From NCBI RefSeq assembly GCF_000151315.2, contig NW_011887295.1, positions 1,350,884-1,414,883 on the forward strand: DNA of 64,000 nucleotides, given 5' to 3'. The notes under the pieces were generated by a model. It saw nothing but the letters and a program-made list of their open reading frames with translations. It was not told the origin of the DNA and did not search any database. The stretch's first letter is position 1. Every line of letters starts with the position of its first letter. Source of the stretch: Capsaspora owczarzaki ATCC 30864 (taxonomy: Eukaryota; Opisthokonta; Filasterea). Both the position numbers and the translations under genes were made by a program. Below are positions 25,422 through 37,789 of the stretch, piece by piece.

Positions 25422-28400
25422 TTAGTCGTCGGAAACCGATTTTTCAAGATCAGCATCTGTCAGACGGATTCGCTTGTTGGCATTGGTCATACCTAACAGG
25501 AGAGAGAGAGTGAGATTTCAGACAAGAGAAGCGTGAAACAAAATTAGTCATCCCCGACAAGCGTTTGGGACAAAGCAATCTGAAACTTACTCTTGAAGCG
25601 AGCGGCCGTCTTTTCGCGCATCTGCTCAACGCTAGCGTCTTCGGCGGCCCATTCGAGAACCAAATGACGCCCATAGAAGTGAGTGGCTTTGAGGGATTCG
25701 AACGCCTTCTTGGCTTCCTCCTTGGTGAGGAATTCGATAAAGGCAAAACCGCGATGTTGGCCACCCGGCTTTTGTGGCAAGCGCACACTCTTCAGCTGAC
25801 CGAACGGACTGTTGGAATGCGGAGGAGGGGGGGGGGAGACCCAAAAAAGTGTGGGGACAAGCAGTCAGAGATAATGACTCAACCACATCTCTCAATCTTC
25901 AACAAAACCCTCAGCAAAACCTCAGCAAAAACCACATACCTAAAGACGTCAAACAGTTCTTTGCGCGTGGCTTCGAACGGAACATTGCGAACAATCAGTT
26001 TGGTGCTTTCGGGAACTTCGGCTTCAGCTGCAGATGCGGCCGAGCGCTTGGAGCGTGTGACGGGTGCGGCACTGACGCGCTCGGACAACTTGAGCTCAAG
26101 AGCGTGGTCTTCCAACTCTTTGCCCTACGACGTCAACAAAAGGGGCAGCCATCGTGATGAGCAAAACGACTTTCAAAGACAAAATGCACATGATCATAAC
26201 ACTGACCTGCAGGCGCTTGAGGCACTCGAGGGCCTGTTCTCGCGATTGCAATTCGACAAATCCATAGCCCATTGACAAGTGCTCGCCGGGGCGGGCCATG
26301 TCTCGCTTGCGGGCAACGGTTGCCGTGACGACTGGCGCGACTTGCGCGAAAAAGTCCTTGAGGCTGGCGTCGGAGGTGTCAAAGTTGAGATTTTTCACAA
26401 ACAAGGTGCGCTGTTCACCTGGACCAGAGCTCGTGTGCGAGACCACGCGAGCAGCGGCGGCGGCAGCAGCAGCATCGGCCTTTGCCTTCGCTGCGGCCTT
26501 GAGCGCGGCTTTCGCAGAAGGGGCAGCCTCAACTTGCATCGGCGCTGTTGAGTCTGTGGTTGTTTGCGCAGCAGCCTTTGTTGGGGCGCTCAGCACTGTC
26601 GACACGGGCGCCCATTCGAGATAGATTGGCACCTGCTTGAACTTGGAGTAGGCCAGATTGCGGAAGGCCGAGCGCGCTTCGGAAGGTTGCGCAAACTCAA
26701 CGACAGCCAACGCGCGTGTCGATGGCAGGGCGAATCGCTTCAACTCGCCATGCTTGGCAAACAGAGGCCGCAGCTCGTCTTCAGTGGCAGAAAAGGGAAT
26801 GTTCTTGACGAGAATCACAGTTCGACTGCGTTCTTGCTCGAGTTTCTTTTGTGCAGATGTCAGGACGCCGCGGTTGCCTTCGCCAGCCGCGTCAACGCCA
26901 TTCACCTTGCCGTCGAGATGAATACCTTGCTCTTCGAGGAAGGTCTTGGTCTCGGAGAGGATTTGTGTTTCGGCGAGCGCCATACGAACGGGCAAGCTAG
27001 CCGCTTCGGGGTCGAGCAAATCAGACTTGGAAATGCCATACTTGGACGAGATGGCGTCCGCAACAGTGTTGTTGCCAATGAACAACGTGTTCCAGTTAAA
27101 GTCAGCCGAGATGGTGGATTTGAGTCGCTGCTGCTTGCGTTTTCGGTAATCTGACGCATCCTCGCCCTCGCGCGGCTTGCTTGCAGACATGTCTGCATCT
27201 TCGTCCTCAGACGCATTGGCCTTTGCAGGCAGCAGGTGCAACAGGCGGCCTTGGAAGGTGCTACCATCGAGTGCGCGGAATGCCGTCACGGCATGCTCGG
27301 GCATGAGGAAGAGCACAAAGGCAAAGCCTGTCGGTTTCTTTGTTTCCTTGTCGATGGGCATGTGCACCTCAGCCAGCTGACCGAACTTGGAAAAGAGAGC
27401 AATCAAATCGTCCTCGGTGCAGGTATACGGCAGATTGCGCACAAAGAGCCGACCCGACTCGGCGATCGACACACTACCCTCAGCGGCCGAGACCACAGGA
27501 TACTTGGATGCGCGTTTGTCGGCAGCGGGTTGTGTCGCTGTTGCGGTGGGGGCTGTGGGAGTTGTCGTTGTCGTTGTTGTCGGCTTGCTCTGCTGCTGCT
27601 GCTTGGGTCGCTGCTCCACATTCTCGTCGTCATCCTCAGCTTGCTCGTCATCGCCGTCATCGTCTTGCACCATTGCTTCGGAGGAGGGACCTGACTTGGC
27701 TTTCGACGCGGCAGGCAAATCCTGGTAGTCGTCATCGTCATCGTCGTTGCCGTTCTCGTCGTCGCTTTGATCGTCGCCGAACACCAAGTGGGTCTTTGTG
27801 TACAGCACGCCTTCGCCGCCAGGGCGCTTTGCCTGGACGGCAGCAATGGTGGACTTTGCGACGCGCGTTTTCTGATCAGCAGCAGCAGCAGCGTCCTCGC
27901 CTTGGGCCTGCTTGGCCTTGGCCTTGGCCTTGCTGCTGGCCTTTTTGGACGCGGCGCTGGTCGGTGCGGACGTGTCATCGTTGGCCCACGTCTTGGCCTG
28001 AGAACGCGGTGCCACAACCCCGAGAAACTCGTTGAGCTCTGGATCGTCGTCGACGTTGTACAGCTGTTGCAAGAGGGACGAAGTGTTGGCCGCCTCCTTG
28101 GACGCCTTGGCCTTTGCCTCCTGCAGCTTGCGCGCCTTCTCGTCCTCCGTCTTGCGGTCTGCCAGAATGACCTGGTGCTCCTGCTGCCTGCGCTCAAACG
28201 CGGACGAACCCGCCGAGTACCTCGACCACGGCCGTGGGATGTCTGCGTCGCCGATCGCCTTTGCCGGGTAGACTTCAATCCTGGACGTGTCGATGAACGT
28301 GCGATGGAAGTACGCTTCCGCAGCCTGCGCAGCCTGAGGTGTCTTGAATCCAATGAAGCCAAAGCGGCGGAACAGGCCGTCCTCGGTCTTTGCGAGCTTG

Positions 28401-29272
28401 ACGTCGGTGATTGCCTCGAGCACCGTTCCACCATTGCCATTGCCATTGCCATTGCCAGTGCCAGAGCCACCCGTGAGCCAGCTGTTGGTGGAATCGTCAT
28501 TGTCTTGGTGACTGCGTCCGCTGAGCAGATCGTCTTCGCCTGCACCTCCTGCACCTCCTGCACTGCCACTGTGACTGTGGCTGGCAGACACGCGGGACAG
28601 CGGCATCCGGCCAAAGTGCTCGCGAAGTCGCGCCTCGGTCAAGTGCTTTGGCAGATTCTTGATAATCAGACGACTGTAGTTGTTATTGTTGCTGTTGCTA
28701 TTGCTGTTGCTGCTGGGCGAGGCGGACGAGGCCGACGCGTTGGAACCAGATGCGTGGCCGTCGTCGTCGCCGTCGTCGTGGTCACCAGCGCCAGAGCCAC
28801 CGCTGCCGTGATTGCCGCTGTGACTGCTGCGCTGATGATGGCTGCGACCGGCCATCGAGTGCTGCTGCTGCTGCTGCGGCGGCGGCGGCGGTGGCGGCTG
28901 CTGACCTTGGCCGTCCCAGCGACCGCTGCTGCTTGCACCACGAGGAGCCGCCCCGCCACGGCCACGGCCACCAAAGCCACTGCCATTGCCGCCGCGTCCA
29001 CGCCCGCGACCCACACTGCTGCCACGATCGCCGTCATGGCCTCTGTCGTAGCTGTCGGAGCGGCTGCCGTACCCGCCGCGACCACTGCTGAAGCCACCGC
29101 CACGAGCACTGAAGCCACCCCGACCACCACCGCCGCGACCACCACTGCTGAAGCCGCCACGACCACCGCGAGGGCCGCTCTCATCGCTGCCGTTGCTAAA
29201 GCGTGGCGACCGACGAATGCCGTCGCTGCCACCACCGTCGTCGTTGCCGAAAAGCGAGCGACGCGATGCCAT
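25422..29272 (-). CDS. RBM19: Multi-RRM rRNA-processing protein MRD1/RBM19
   Basis: Exons 29272-26207, 26124-25940, 25808-25591 and 25492-25422 encode 1179 residues. The protein acts in the nucleolus on the 90S pre-ribosome, in 18S rRNA maturation. Five RRMs are visible, each with RNP2/RNP1 signatures: about 199 (SRLIIKNLPKHL), 606 (GRLFVRNLPYTC), 817 (RTVILVKNIPFSA), 952 (RTLFVKNLNFDT) and 1070 (TKLIVRNVPFEAT, with GFAFIEF). Five RRMs match yeast Mrd1; animal RBM19 has six. RRM1 is preceded by roughly 190 residues rich in RGG and GRG, unlike family members in which RRM1 is near the start. The ATG is at 29272; a TTCTCAG acceptor-like site just upstream suggests a spliced 5' untranslated region. 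Start codons of this gene and CFAP410 are 128 bases apart. Confidence 0.93.
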
Positions 29273-29400
29273 GATGATCTGAGAAAAACAGGAAAATGGA
29301 AAATAAGAAAAAAAACCAAGAATGATGAGCCGATCAGAAAATAGCAAAATCTAAATACTAGTAGTTGTCATTTCCACACTCTTGCTTTTTTGCATTCAAC
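29273..29400. promoter_or_regulatory. Compact bidirectional promoter, RBM19/CFAP410
   Basis: Only 128 bases separate two start codons on opposite strands, so both promoters and 5' leaders must lie here or overlap the genes. It is AT-rich, with short A runs; no named element is recognised. Confidence 0.5.
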
Positions 29401-30358
29401 ATGTCAAACAACTCACTCTCGGAAGCAGTCGTCCTCGCAAAGACCGGCGCGAAAACGCTGCTCGACGTGCGTCACTTGCACTGCTGGGGCGAAGAGTTTG
29501 GCGACATTTCCATCGTTGCACGCATGGCGAACGTCGAAGTGCTGAGTTTGAGGTGAGTGAGTGAGTGAAGGAGGTAACGATTTGGACCTGTCACTCAATG
29601 TCTGAGATGCTCGTTCTCTGCCAGCGCGAATAAAATCTCGCATTTGCAGCCAATGAGGGCGTGCTTGAAACTCAAGGAGCTCTACCTGAGACACAACCAG
29701 ATAGCCAGCGTCGCCGAGTTGCAATGGCTGCGCAAGCTCCCAGAACTCAGGTCGCTGTGGCTCTCCGACAACCCAGTCACCGCTCTGCCAAATTATCGCC
29801 TTCAAGTCATTGCATTGCTGCCTCAGCTTCAGATACTGGACAACTTGGGTATGTAGTTGGCTGAGCAGTGCCTCATTGTTGCTCCCTTCAGGGAAAGGCG
29901 TTCGGCGTTGATGATGATTTTGACAGGTTTTGGAACCACTCAACCAACCCTTCTTCTGATGTGTTGCAGTCGTTGGCGCAGCTGAACGCTCGGCCATTCC
30001 ACCATCATCTCGACCAGTTCAGAAGTCTCCTCCAACACAAACTGGCCTTCCAACAAACCCTGCGTGCCGCAATTGCCAGCATCACGACCCGCACGAGTCG
30101 CATCTGAAACAACACGTCGAGCAACAGCCTCCTCCTCGCTCGAGTGCATCGCCAGCAGCTCCCGCGACGCCGCCTGTGTCTCCAAAAGTCAGTGTCGTCG
30201 GGCCATCCGTGGAGCGGCCTTCTGCGAACAATGGTTCTCCGACCAAAACAGCGCCGTCCGCCCCATTGCAAGCCGTTCTGGTCCTGCTGCCCTTGCTGAG
30301 CAAGAACGAGCAGCTTCATGTGTTGCATGCGCTTCAAAGGCAACAGCCGCAACAGTAG
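29401..30358 (+). CDS. CFAP410: Leucine-rich-repeat protein CFAP410 (C21orf2)
   Basis: Exons 29401-29552, 29625-29848 and 29970-30358 encode 254 residues, matching human CFAP410 (256). In animals it acts at the ciliary base and in DNA-damage responses with NEK1. The N-terminal half carries the family's LRRs and cap: LHCWGEEFGDISIVARMANV, LKLKELYLRHNQIASVAELQ, LRSLWLSDNP and LLPQLQILDNL. After a Pro/Ser-rich linker, the end (QAVLVLLPLLSKNEQLHVLH) resembles the family's C-terminal oligomerisation helix. The third exon junction is chosen by phase; a weaker alternative would insert a 35-base exon around 29892-29926. Presence of this protein fits a flagellated organism, but it also persists in some species without flagella. 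It converges on the PEHE-domain gene. Confidence 0.88.
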
Positions 30359-30559
30359 CCGTGATTAAATCTGAAGCGCTGCGAGTTTTTTTTTTTTTTT
30401 TTTTTGTTTTATTTTGCACTGAAAAGGCGATGATGGAAACGCAAGTCGAAAAAATGAAAAATCTGATTATAATAATACAAAAAAATATCAAAACGCTCCA
30501 ACACAAAAACTGCTCGATGTGGGATGAAGTGGGTGAATGGGTGGGGTAGAAGACAGGTT

Positions 30560-30564
<5 letters not shown>

Positions 30565-30592
<28 letters not shown>
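30565..30592. repeat. (GA)n microsatellite
   Basis: About fourteen GA units lie between the convergent stops of CFAP410 and the PEHE-domain gene. Confidence 0.9.
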
Positions 30593-30615
30593 ACAAAAGT
30601 GTGAAGCCACGCGGG

Positions 30616-33600
30616 TTACTCGGTCATTGGCAACGCGTCTGAGGCGGCGGAGGCAGGCGTGTCGGAAAGATCCTTCCGGATGACCGACTTGCCCAGCTTG
30701 AGAATGAGCACAGTCTTGACGGGCGGACCAGAAGGCGGTGCGACATCAGCGGACGTAGCAGGAACAGGAGGAGCGGAAGCACGCGCGCGAGCCGGTCGAG
30801 GTCGGCGGTCGCGCTTGCGCGGAGTGCTGACACTATAGTCATCGTCAGAGTCTTCGCCGACAGCATGGCGGTGATTGGAAGATGCAGATGGCGCTTCATC
30901 GTCCTCGTCATCTTCATCGTCATCACTGTCATCACCATCGTCGTTCTCGGCGTCGCGGTTGTCCTCGTCCTGGTCGTCGTGACTATCGTTGGCATTCTCA
31001 ACCTCCAGCTCGTCATCCGCATGATTGGCTCGCTGAGGCTCGTCGTCCTCCTCCTCATCGTCTTCGTCTTCGTCGTCCGGGCTGTCGCTGTCATTGTCCT
31101 CGGTTTTCACGGCGTAGCCGTTCGAATGCGACAGACCTCCAGCCATGACATGTCCAGCCATGAAACCAGGGGCCGCGACAAACGGAAGTGGCTGCTGCCT
31201 GCCATGGATGGTTTGAATGTGATCATAGTAAAAGTAGTGCGGACGCTCGCTCCACTGCGGCGACGCGCGGTAGGCCTCCTCGTAGCGAAGCCGCTCATTC
31301 ATCAGCTGCGACTCGATGGCGTTGTTTTCAGTCAGAACTTGCTCAAACTGGGCGCGCGTCATCGGGAAGGAGCGTGGCTCAAACTGGCTCTGAGCTTGAA
31401 AGTCTGCAGCAGAAAAGTGCTGGACATAGTTGCGAGCAAGCGCCTCGACGTTGCCAAACAACTCGATCGCAGCTTCAACCTTTCGGTTGACTCCGCGGAG
31501 CTGATGCGATCCGGAAGGCGATGCAGCAGGCACATCGGAGCTGCTGTCGCCGGGGGACTCGCTGGCCGAGCTGACTGCAGTTTGCTGTTGCAGCTGCACT
31601 TGACGGAGCGAAATGGCAGCAAAGCCCATCGAGCCACCCGAAGGGCGGGGTGCGGCGGCGGCGGTGGTGGTGGTGCCAGACGAGCCAGCAGCGTCGCCCG
31701 GGCGCCCTGTCTGATCGCGCAGATTGACAAAGTTGAGGAAGCGACGACGTTCGGCGATTTCGAGAGCTTGGTGCATGCGAGCATAGGCCTCGTCCGACAA
31801 GTCCTCCTCGTGCTCTTCGTCTGCAGCACTAGCAGCAGCAGCAGCAGGAGCGACATTGGACGGCACGGCGTCACCGGGTGTTTTGTCACTGGGTGTCTCG
31901 CTGGCAGACACTGGCTCGTTGCCAGCAACTTCGGAAGACGCTCCATTCTTTGAGGGGACAACGGTGTCGGAGCGCCAACTGGGCGTCAAAATCTCCTTGT
32001 ACTGAATGCGCTCAATACGTGCCGTGCTCTGCGGCACAATCATGTTGTCAAAGTCCCAGTCGTCCATGTGACGCCTTTTGCGCGCTGCTGCAGGTGCGAC
32101 AAACGGCGAGTTGGGATCACTGGGAGCAGGCGACCCAAATGCCGACCCAGCTCCGAGCGGTGAGGATGGAAAAGACGAGGCGAGCGAAGATGGACGGGCT
32201 GAGCTGGAGGGACGTCGTGAGTTGCCGCCCAGGCGAGGTGGCGTTGCATACGACGCTGGTGGCAAGGAGGTGCTGCTGAACGAGTTGGTGCGCGCGCGGG
32301 ACACGCTGCCGGGCAGCGAGGTCGAGGTTGTGCGCTGGTTTTTGAGCGCAGCGGGTGCAGCAAAGCCGCCATCCTCCGTCATCATCGGGTCGTGCTCGCT
32401 GCTGCTGCTGCCGTTGTTGGCAAATTGCAACTGTTGCAATGACTGCTTGTATTGGGCGAGCTGCTGAGCAACGACCGCAGGGTCAAACTCGGACGATCGG
32501 CCACTGGCAAGGCTGGCTGTGGCTTGCACCAGCCGTTGCTGCAGGGCCTCAAGCTCTTGCTGCTGGTGCTCCAGTGACTGCACAACATGCTGCGAATCAG
32601 GGACGGAGGGGCCTGCCGATGAAGACCCCTGCATGCTGTTGACGAACGCGGCTGCTGCGGCAGCGTGATTGAGGGCGGAGGGACGTGTTGCGGCGGAAAA
32701 GGCGATGGCCTCTTGTGATTGCTGTTGCGAATAGAGCTGTTGCATGTGCGCACGTGTGATGGCCATGTTGAACGGCGCAAAGTTCATTTCAGGCGACATG
32801 TCGGTCGAAAACGACAGAACTGGATGGAAATCTTGGTCCAGCTGCGCAATTTTCTCACTGAACGGCCGTGCCATCACCTGCGGAGCACGGCAAAGCTCAG
32901 AGTTGACACCGCCAGCCTTCAACGGCGACGACGCTGGATGCGCTGGCTGCTGTTGCTGCTGCTTCGCTGGCGTCGACCCTGACGGGAGCATGGCCATACC
33001 GCGATGCCTGCGCACAAGCGTACTTCGGTGACCACCAAGGTTGGCAATGAGTTCGGTACGCATCGCATGGGCAGCACCAGCGTCCGTGTCTGTTGCTTCG
33101 GAAACCGCTGCTGCTGCTGCATTCTCGACCACCATTGCAGACTGGACAACGTCGCGACTTTGGTCGTCCGCAGCACCAATCGCCTCGTCGGCGGCGGCAA
33201 GCACGGCAGACACGTCATTGTTCGACTCGAGAGCAGCGAGCGCCGCGCGGTCCACCACCAGCATCTCGTCCAGCAATTGGACTTGGCGCTCAAGCCAGCG
33301 CCACCGCCAGAGTACCTTGTGGCTCTCTGTCAAGTGGGTGAGGGCGGCCGTACGGCGAGCGCCAATGTACTGGGCTGCTGCGTTTTGCAGCACACTCTCG
33401 GTGGCAATGCGATCCGTTTCCGAGTGCCTGGTGGTGAGCGGCACCGCTGGCAAATTCGCACGAGCTTTGTCGAGTGCACGTTGGAAGCTGCTCGTGTGAA
33501 CCAGCTCCAGCGGTGGATGCACAAACAGACGATCAACACGGACGGTTTGGTGGCGAGATTTGCCGGCAATGAGCGTCTCAACGTCCGTCTCATCGCCGCT

Positions 33601-35272
33601 CTCATCGGTGGCATCGGGGTCGTTTGCAGCATTCTCCATGGTGCGCACGCGCTTGTAAGAGCGACGAATCAGGCGACGCTCGACTGCTTTGCCACGCGCA
33701 GTCACAATCGAGGCAGGCCGCCGATTTTGCTTGAAGAGCATCGAAGGTACGTCGTGGTGGCTCTCAATGTCGCTGTCTTCGTCCGAAAAGTGCGACGGCG
33801 CAGCCGGATGGACATTGGGTCGCCTTCGTCGCGTTCCAGCCAGACGCAGGTTGCGGTCGTTGGCGAGCTTTTCCAGGTGCTCGCGCACGTGCCGCACGTG
33901 GTTTGAACGCGTGGTTGCAAGCAGATCTGCGTGGCGGCGCTCGAGTTCCTTTTGCTGCTCCACGAGCATTTGCATTCGGTCGTTGAGCGCTTCTTGGGTG
34001 GGCACCATGTCCAGCAGATCGTCGAGCGTCACGTCGTCGTCAGAGAGCTGCAAGTATTGGTCGTCAGACTGGTGTTGGAAGAGCCCAGTAGTAGTCGTAG
34101 CAGGGGCCTCCAAACATTGGCGGCGGCGCGCTGGCAGCTGTAACGGCGGCGTACTGGGCGGCAGCAGCCAAAAAGTCTGCGGTTGACGAGGCCAGGCTCC
34201 CCTCGACGCCAAGCATGGCAGCATCGAGAGCCGACGGTGGGCCTCCCACAGTCTCGTCCATAATTGAGAACATGATATCCTCCAAGGAGTCGGTTCCGGC
34301 ATTCGCCGAATTGGCCTCGAGCCCGGTCGCGGCAGCGGAAAGCAAGGCAGAGGACGTTGTGAGGCTGGCTGCATCATCGTCGGCGACACTCGTCGAAGCC
34401 GTGCCGAGAAACGATGCCAGGGGATCTGCCTCGTCGGCAGGAGCAGTTAACAAAGCGCCCAGCATGTCACCCGCTGCGAGTGGCAAGGCGGACGCGTCCA
34501 AGGGCGCGGAGTCATCAGCAAGCAAGGAGGACAGATTTAGAGGACCCTCACCAATTGGGGGCAACAAGTGGGCCGCATCGGCAGAGAGCGCCGCTGACAA
34601 TTCTGAAATGCTAGGTTCTGCGAGGGGGTTGACTCCCAATAGGCCGTCAAGCACGGACAAGGCTGATGCCGAAGCTTCCATGGGTGGCGACGAGTTGCTA
34701 CTGCTCGACGCGCTGCCTGCGGCGCTGTCCGAGCTGTTGCTGCTGCTGCTGCTGGAAGAGCTACTTGTGATACTGCCGTTCGGATTGCTCCCATTCTGAC
34801 CATTATTACTGTGACTACTACTACTACTATTGTTGCTGCTGCTGCTATTGCTGCTACTTTGGGACGGGTTGCTGAGAGCGTTGCCGTCTGTATTACTGCT
34901 GGTGCTGTCTAATAGGGAGGAAGCCGAGTCCTGGGGTGGAGTCAGCCAGGGCGACGTTGGCCCAGCCGCAGTTGCTGCGACCAGACTGTGATTGTCGCCC
35001 TCGGACGTTGCGAGAGCGGTGCTATCGAGAGAGGAGTTGGCCATCACAACCATATCAGACGTTGACAACATGTCCACTTGAGATGGCGGCGACGGCAAGG
35101 GCGGGGACTGCAGGCCAAGTTTGTCGGGCGCAGCGAGCAGCTGCTGCAGCGGCGACGGATTGGCGCTCGGGTTGGCGCTTTTTCGAGGTGACGGCGATGC
35201 TTGCAAGGATGGCTCGTGGTCGGGCAGTAATGGTGCAGACGAGAGGGAGCTTGCAGGCGTCGGAAGAGTCAT
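30616..35272 (-). CDS. PEHE-domain protein, KANSL1/NSL1-like scaffold
   Basis: Two open stretches, 35272-34145 and 34068-30616, are joined by a proposed 76-base intron (1526 residues). The PEHE domain at about residues 1043-1155 shows the KANSL1 pattern: DFDNMIVPQS, ERIQYKEILTPSWR and, after an insert, DLSDEAYARMHQALEIAERRR. In animals KANSL1 scaffolds the MOF histone acetyltransferase in the NSL complex through this domain, and MSL1 uses a related one. A coiled coil lies at about 395-445 (LVEQQKELERRHADLL). The N-terminus is Ser/Asn-rich, and an Asp/Glu-rich stretch precedes the basic C-terminus. The proposed donor GTTACA is weak, so a sequencing frameshift is possible at 34069-34144. The start is the ATG at 35272; the frame stays open upstream without another ATG. 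Confidence 0.82.
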
Positions 35273-35585
35273 GTGCACCACGGGACGAGTGGAGCGAACA
35301 GCAGCAGGTTCAAATGGAACGAACGAGCAGCAGACGCGTCAAAAAGATGTGATGCCTGTCGATAGCCTCGTTGGTTTTGTTTCGGCACCTATCGAAGCAG
35401 AGTGACAGCAGCAAAGAGGGATCAAAATGTGAGTGTGCACGAACGAACATTCGGTTGAGCTGGTTTGTTTGGTGACCATGCTGTGAGCGCTTTTTGGGGG
35501 GGATACAGGAGGGATCGAAATGGGGTGAAAGAAAAAGAGCAACGAGGAAGAGCGAGCGTGACATCCTTGTTGGGAGCAGAGTGAA

Positions 35586-35609
35586 TCATGGCATGGCATG
35601 GCATGACAT
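35586..35609. repeat. (GGCAT)n short tandem repeat
   Basis: Four to five ATGGC/ATGAC units upstream of the PEHE-domain gene; non-coding. Confidence 0.85.
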
Positions 35610-37789
35610 GACACGCGGTTGAGGCTGTGGGCGAAACAGCGAACGCCATCCATCCATCACAACGACTGACGCCCCTCTCACACGCCGCAGACCACAGCAT
35701 GGAGCGTGGTGAGAGCGAGCCAATACAGAGCAGCCCAAGCGAGTGCTGAAAGCCATTTCTCCACAACACCCCAAATCCCCCGAGGGCACGCTCCACAGAC
35801 ACGGACACGGGCTCCAGCAACGGGAGTGAGAAAGGCCAAGACAACGACGTCGTCCTAGCGAAAAAGCAAGGTCACAGCGCTCCTCACTTGCATCCCACTT
35901 CTACACCCCCAAGGCAGGGCAGGTTACTCCAGCCACATTCACTCCTTCATCGATGCTCCGCTGTCGTGCAATGCAAAGCCGCTGTCAGGCACAGCGAACT
36001 CGCAATCTTGCACTGTTTGCACTGCGCTCTCACACAAGGAAAAAATAATAAATAATAAAATAAATAATAAATATTTAAAATAAAAATAATAAAAAAATTC
36101 CGGTTTTTTTTTCTCCCTTGTTTATTTCTAAGTGATTGTTGTTTGTTTTTGGGGGGTTTGCGACGAAATCGGGGTTTGACTTTCCGATTTTGAAGTGGCA
36201 GGCATTGAAAACGCGGAATGGACTATCGATAGGTGGAGAGACCGAAAGGCTGCGCGTCACAGGCGTCGAGCTCGAGTGACGAGAGCGCACTCAAAAAAAA
36301 AAAAAAAAAAAAAACTTTGCCTGCATTTATTCAATTTTTTTTTTTTTGAGATGGGCCCGCCTCTGCCGAGTGAGGCTGCCTGGCCTTGCGTCAACGTAGG
36401 CCATTCGCACCAGCACTGCCGTGTGCCGACAGCAATGGCGCGTCGGTTTCCGAGAACGAGAAGTGGCTAGGTCGCACCCAGCGCCCGCACAGCCAGCTTC
36501 TCCGAAAAACGCATGCGATAGCCGAAATGACGAAAATGAAAAAAAAAAAAAAAAAGGTCAACAAAAAAAAAAATCCAAACTCCCTCGCGCCTTTAGCGTT
36601 CTGCGACGGCCACCGCGGTGCTGTGAAGGCGAGAAAGGACAGCACTGGTCGTTGTCAGAGTGCACTTGGCGGCTGGTTCAAACGGCTGGAAAGTAGTACC
36701 AAAATGCAGCCAAAAAACGAAAACCCCCCGCACAGCTGTGCAGCCCCAAAGGAAAAAAAAAAAAAAAAAAAAGCCTGAACGAAAAATAATCACCCGCGGT
36801 TTCCGCCTGTTCAGTCCCCAGCAGAGCAGAATCCAGCCCAATGTGGACGGTCGACGCGCACGCAATAGCAACAGGGGTTTGATATGAGAAAGCGAGCGAC
36901 AAGATGAGAGCAAATGAGAAGCGAAAATGCGCCTCAAGCATGATTTTTTTTTTTTTTTTTTTTCCCCTTTAACACGCGTTGGTGAGCTGGCATTGACAAA
37001 AAAAAAAAAAAAAAAAGCGAACAAAATAAATAAAAACGCGCAATTTTTTTTCGTTAGGGTGTTGTTGAGGATTCGATTCGAGCAGAGAGAGCGTTGGGAG
37101 AAGACAAAGTCAAATAAAAAGGAAATAGGACGGAGAGCGGTGGAGAGTAGGTGGCGAGAAGTTGGGGAGAAAGTTGGGAAAAGGAAAGCTCACCTCACAC
37201 ACACAACAAAAAAAAAAAAAAAAAAAAAAAAAAGGACTGCTGGCACCACCGTCATGTCGGTTTGATCTGACTCCGAAAGGCTCCGAAAGGTGCATCGACC
37301 AAGTGGCAGGCCTTTTGATGCGAAGGAGGACAAGCCGCAATAAGGGCAGCAGGTGAGATTCAGTCCCACCCGCGGAAAACAAACCAAAAGCAAAAAAAAA
37401 AACATTAGCAAGAAAAACGCCCTTCTGCGGTGCTCAGACGTCAAACTCTCTCAGATCCACCCCCCCCAAAAAAAAAAGCGCCAGAACAATCAACAGCGCA
37501 AGATAAGAACACCGCCACATGTTTGTCGTGAATGAGGCGAAAATCGCCACAGCACCTGCAATGAGACTTCAGCCACCAATGGATTCACTCACCCAAACAT
37601 CGATTGTAAGCGGTCGGGCAAGGCTCGCCGTTCACCCCCGCGTGCACAAGAAACCCTGCTGGAATTGTGCATTGCGGCTGGGGACGCTTGCACTCGTGTG
37701 GAGCGCTTGGTGCCTTACTGACAATATACCTGAGCATCGATTGAACATTTTTCAATTGTGCACTTGAAACGCTCGCTTTGCAGCGCTCG

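Noticed and set aside
27767-29344. Open frame of 525 codons on the plus strand
   Set aside because: It is antisense to the MRD1/RBM19 RGG and RRM1 region and shows no domain-like pattern.
29892-29926. A 35-base extra exon in CFAP410
   Set aside because: It would need the weak donors GTAGTT and GTTTTG; the direct junction uses GTATGT and TTGCAG and gives the family length.
30865-31953. Hydrophobic plus-strand frame that looks like membrane helices
   Set aside because: It is the complement of the acidic Asp/Glu tract of the PEHE-domain gene (GAC/GAT read as GTC/ATC), giving false Val/Ile runs.
35422-35844. Minus-strand frame upstream of the PEHE gene, considered as an extra 5' exon
   Set aside because: The composition is simple-repeat derived (GGCAT repeat) and no conserved junction to the ATG at 35272 is needed.
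36590-36720. tRNA-like GGTTCAAAC sequence
   Set aside because: No pairing stems for a T-arm or acceptor could be formed around it.
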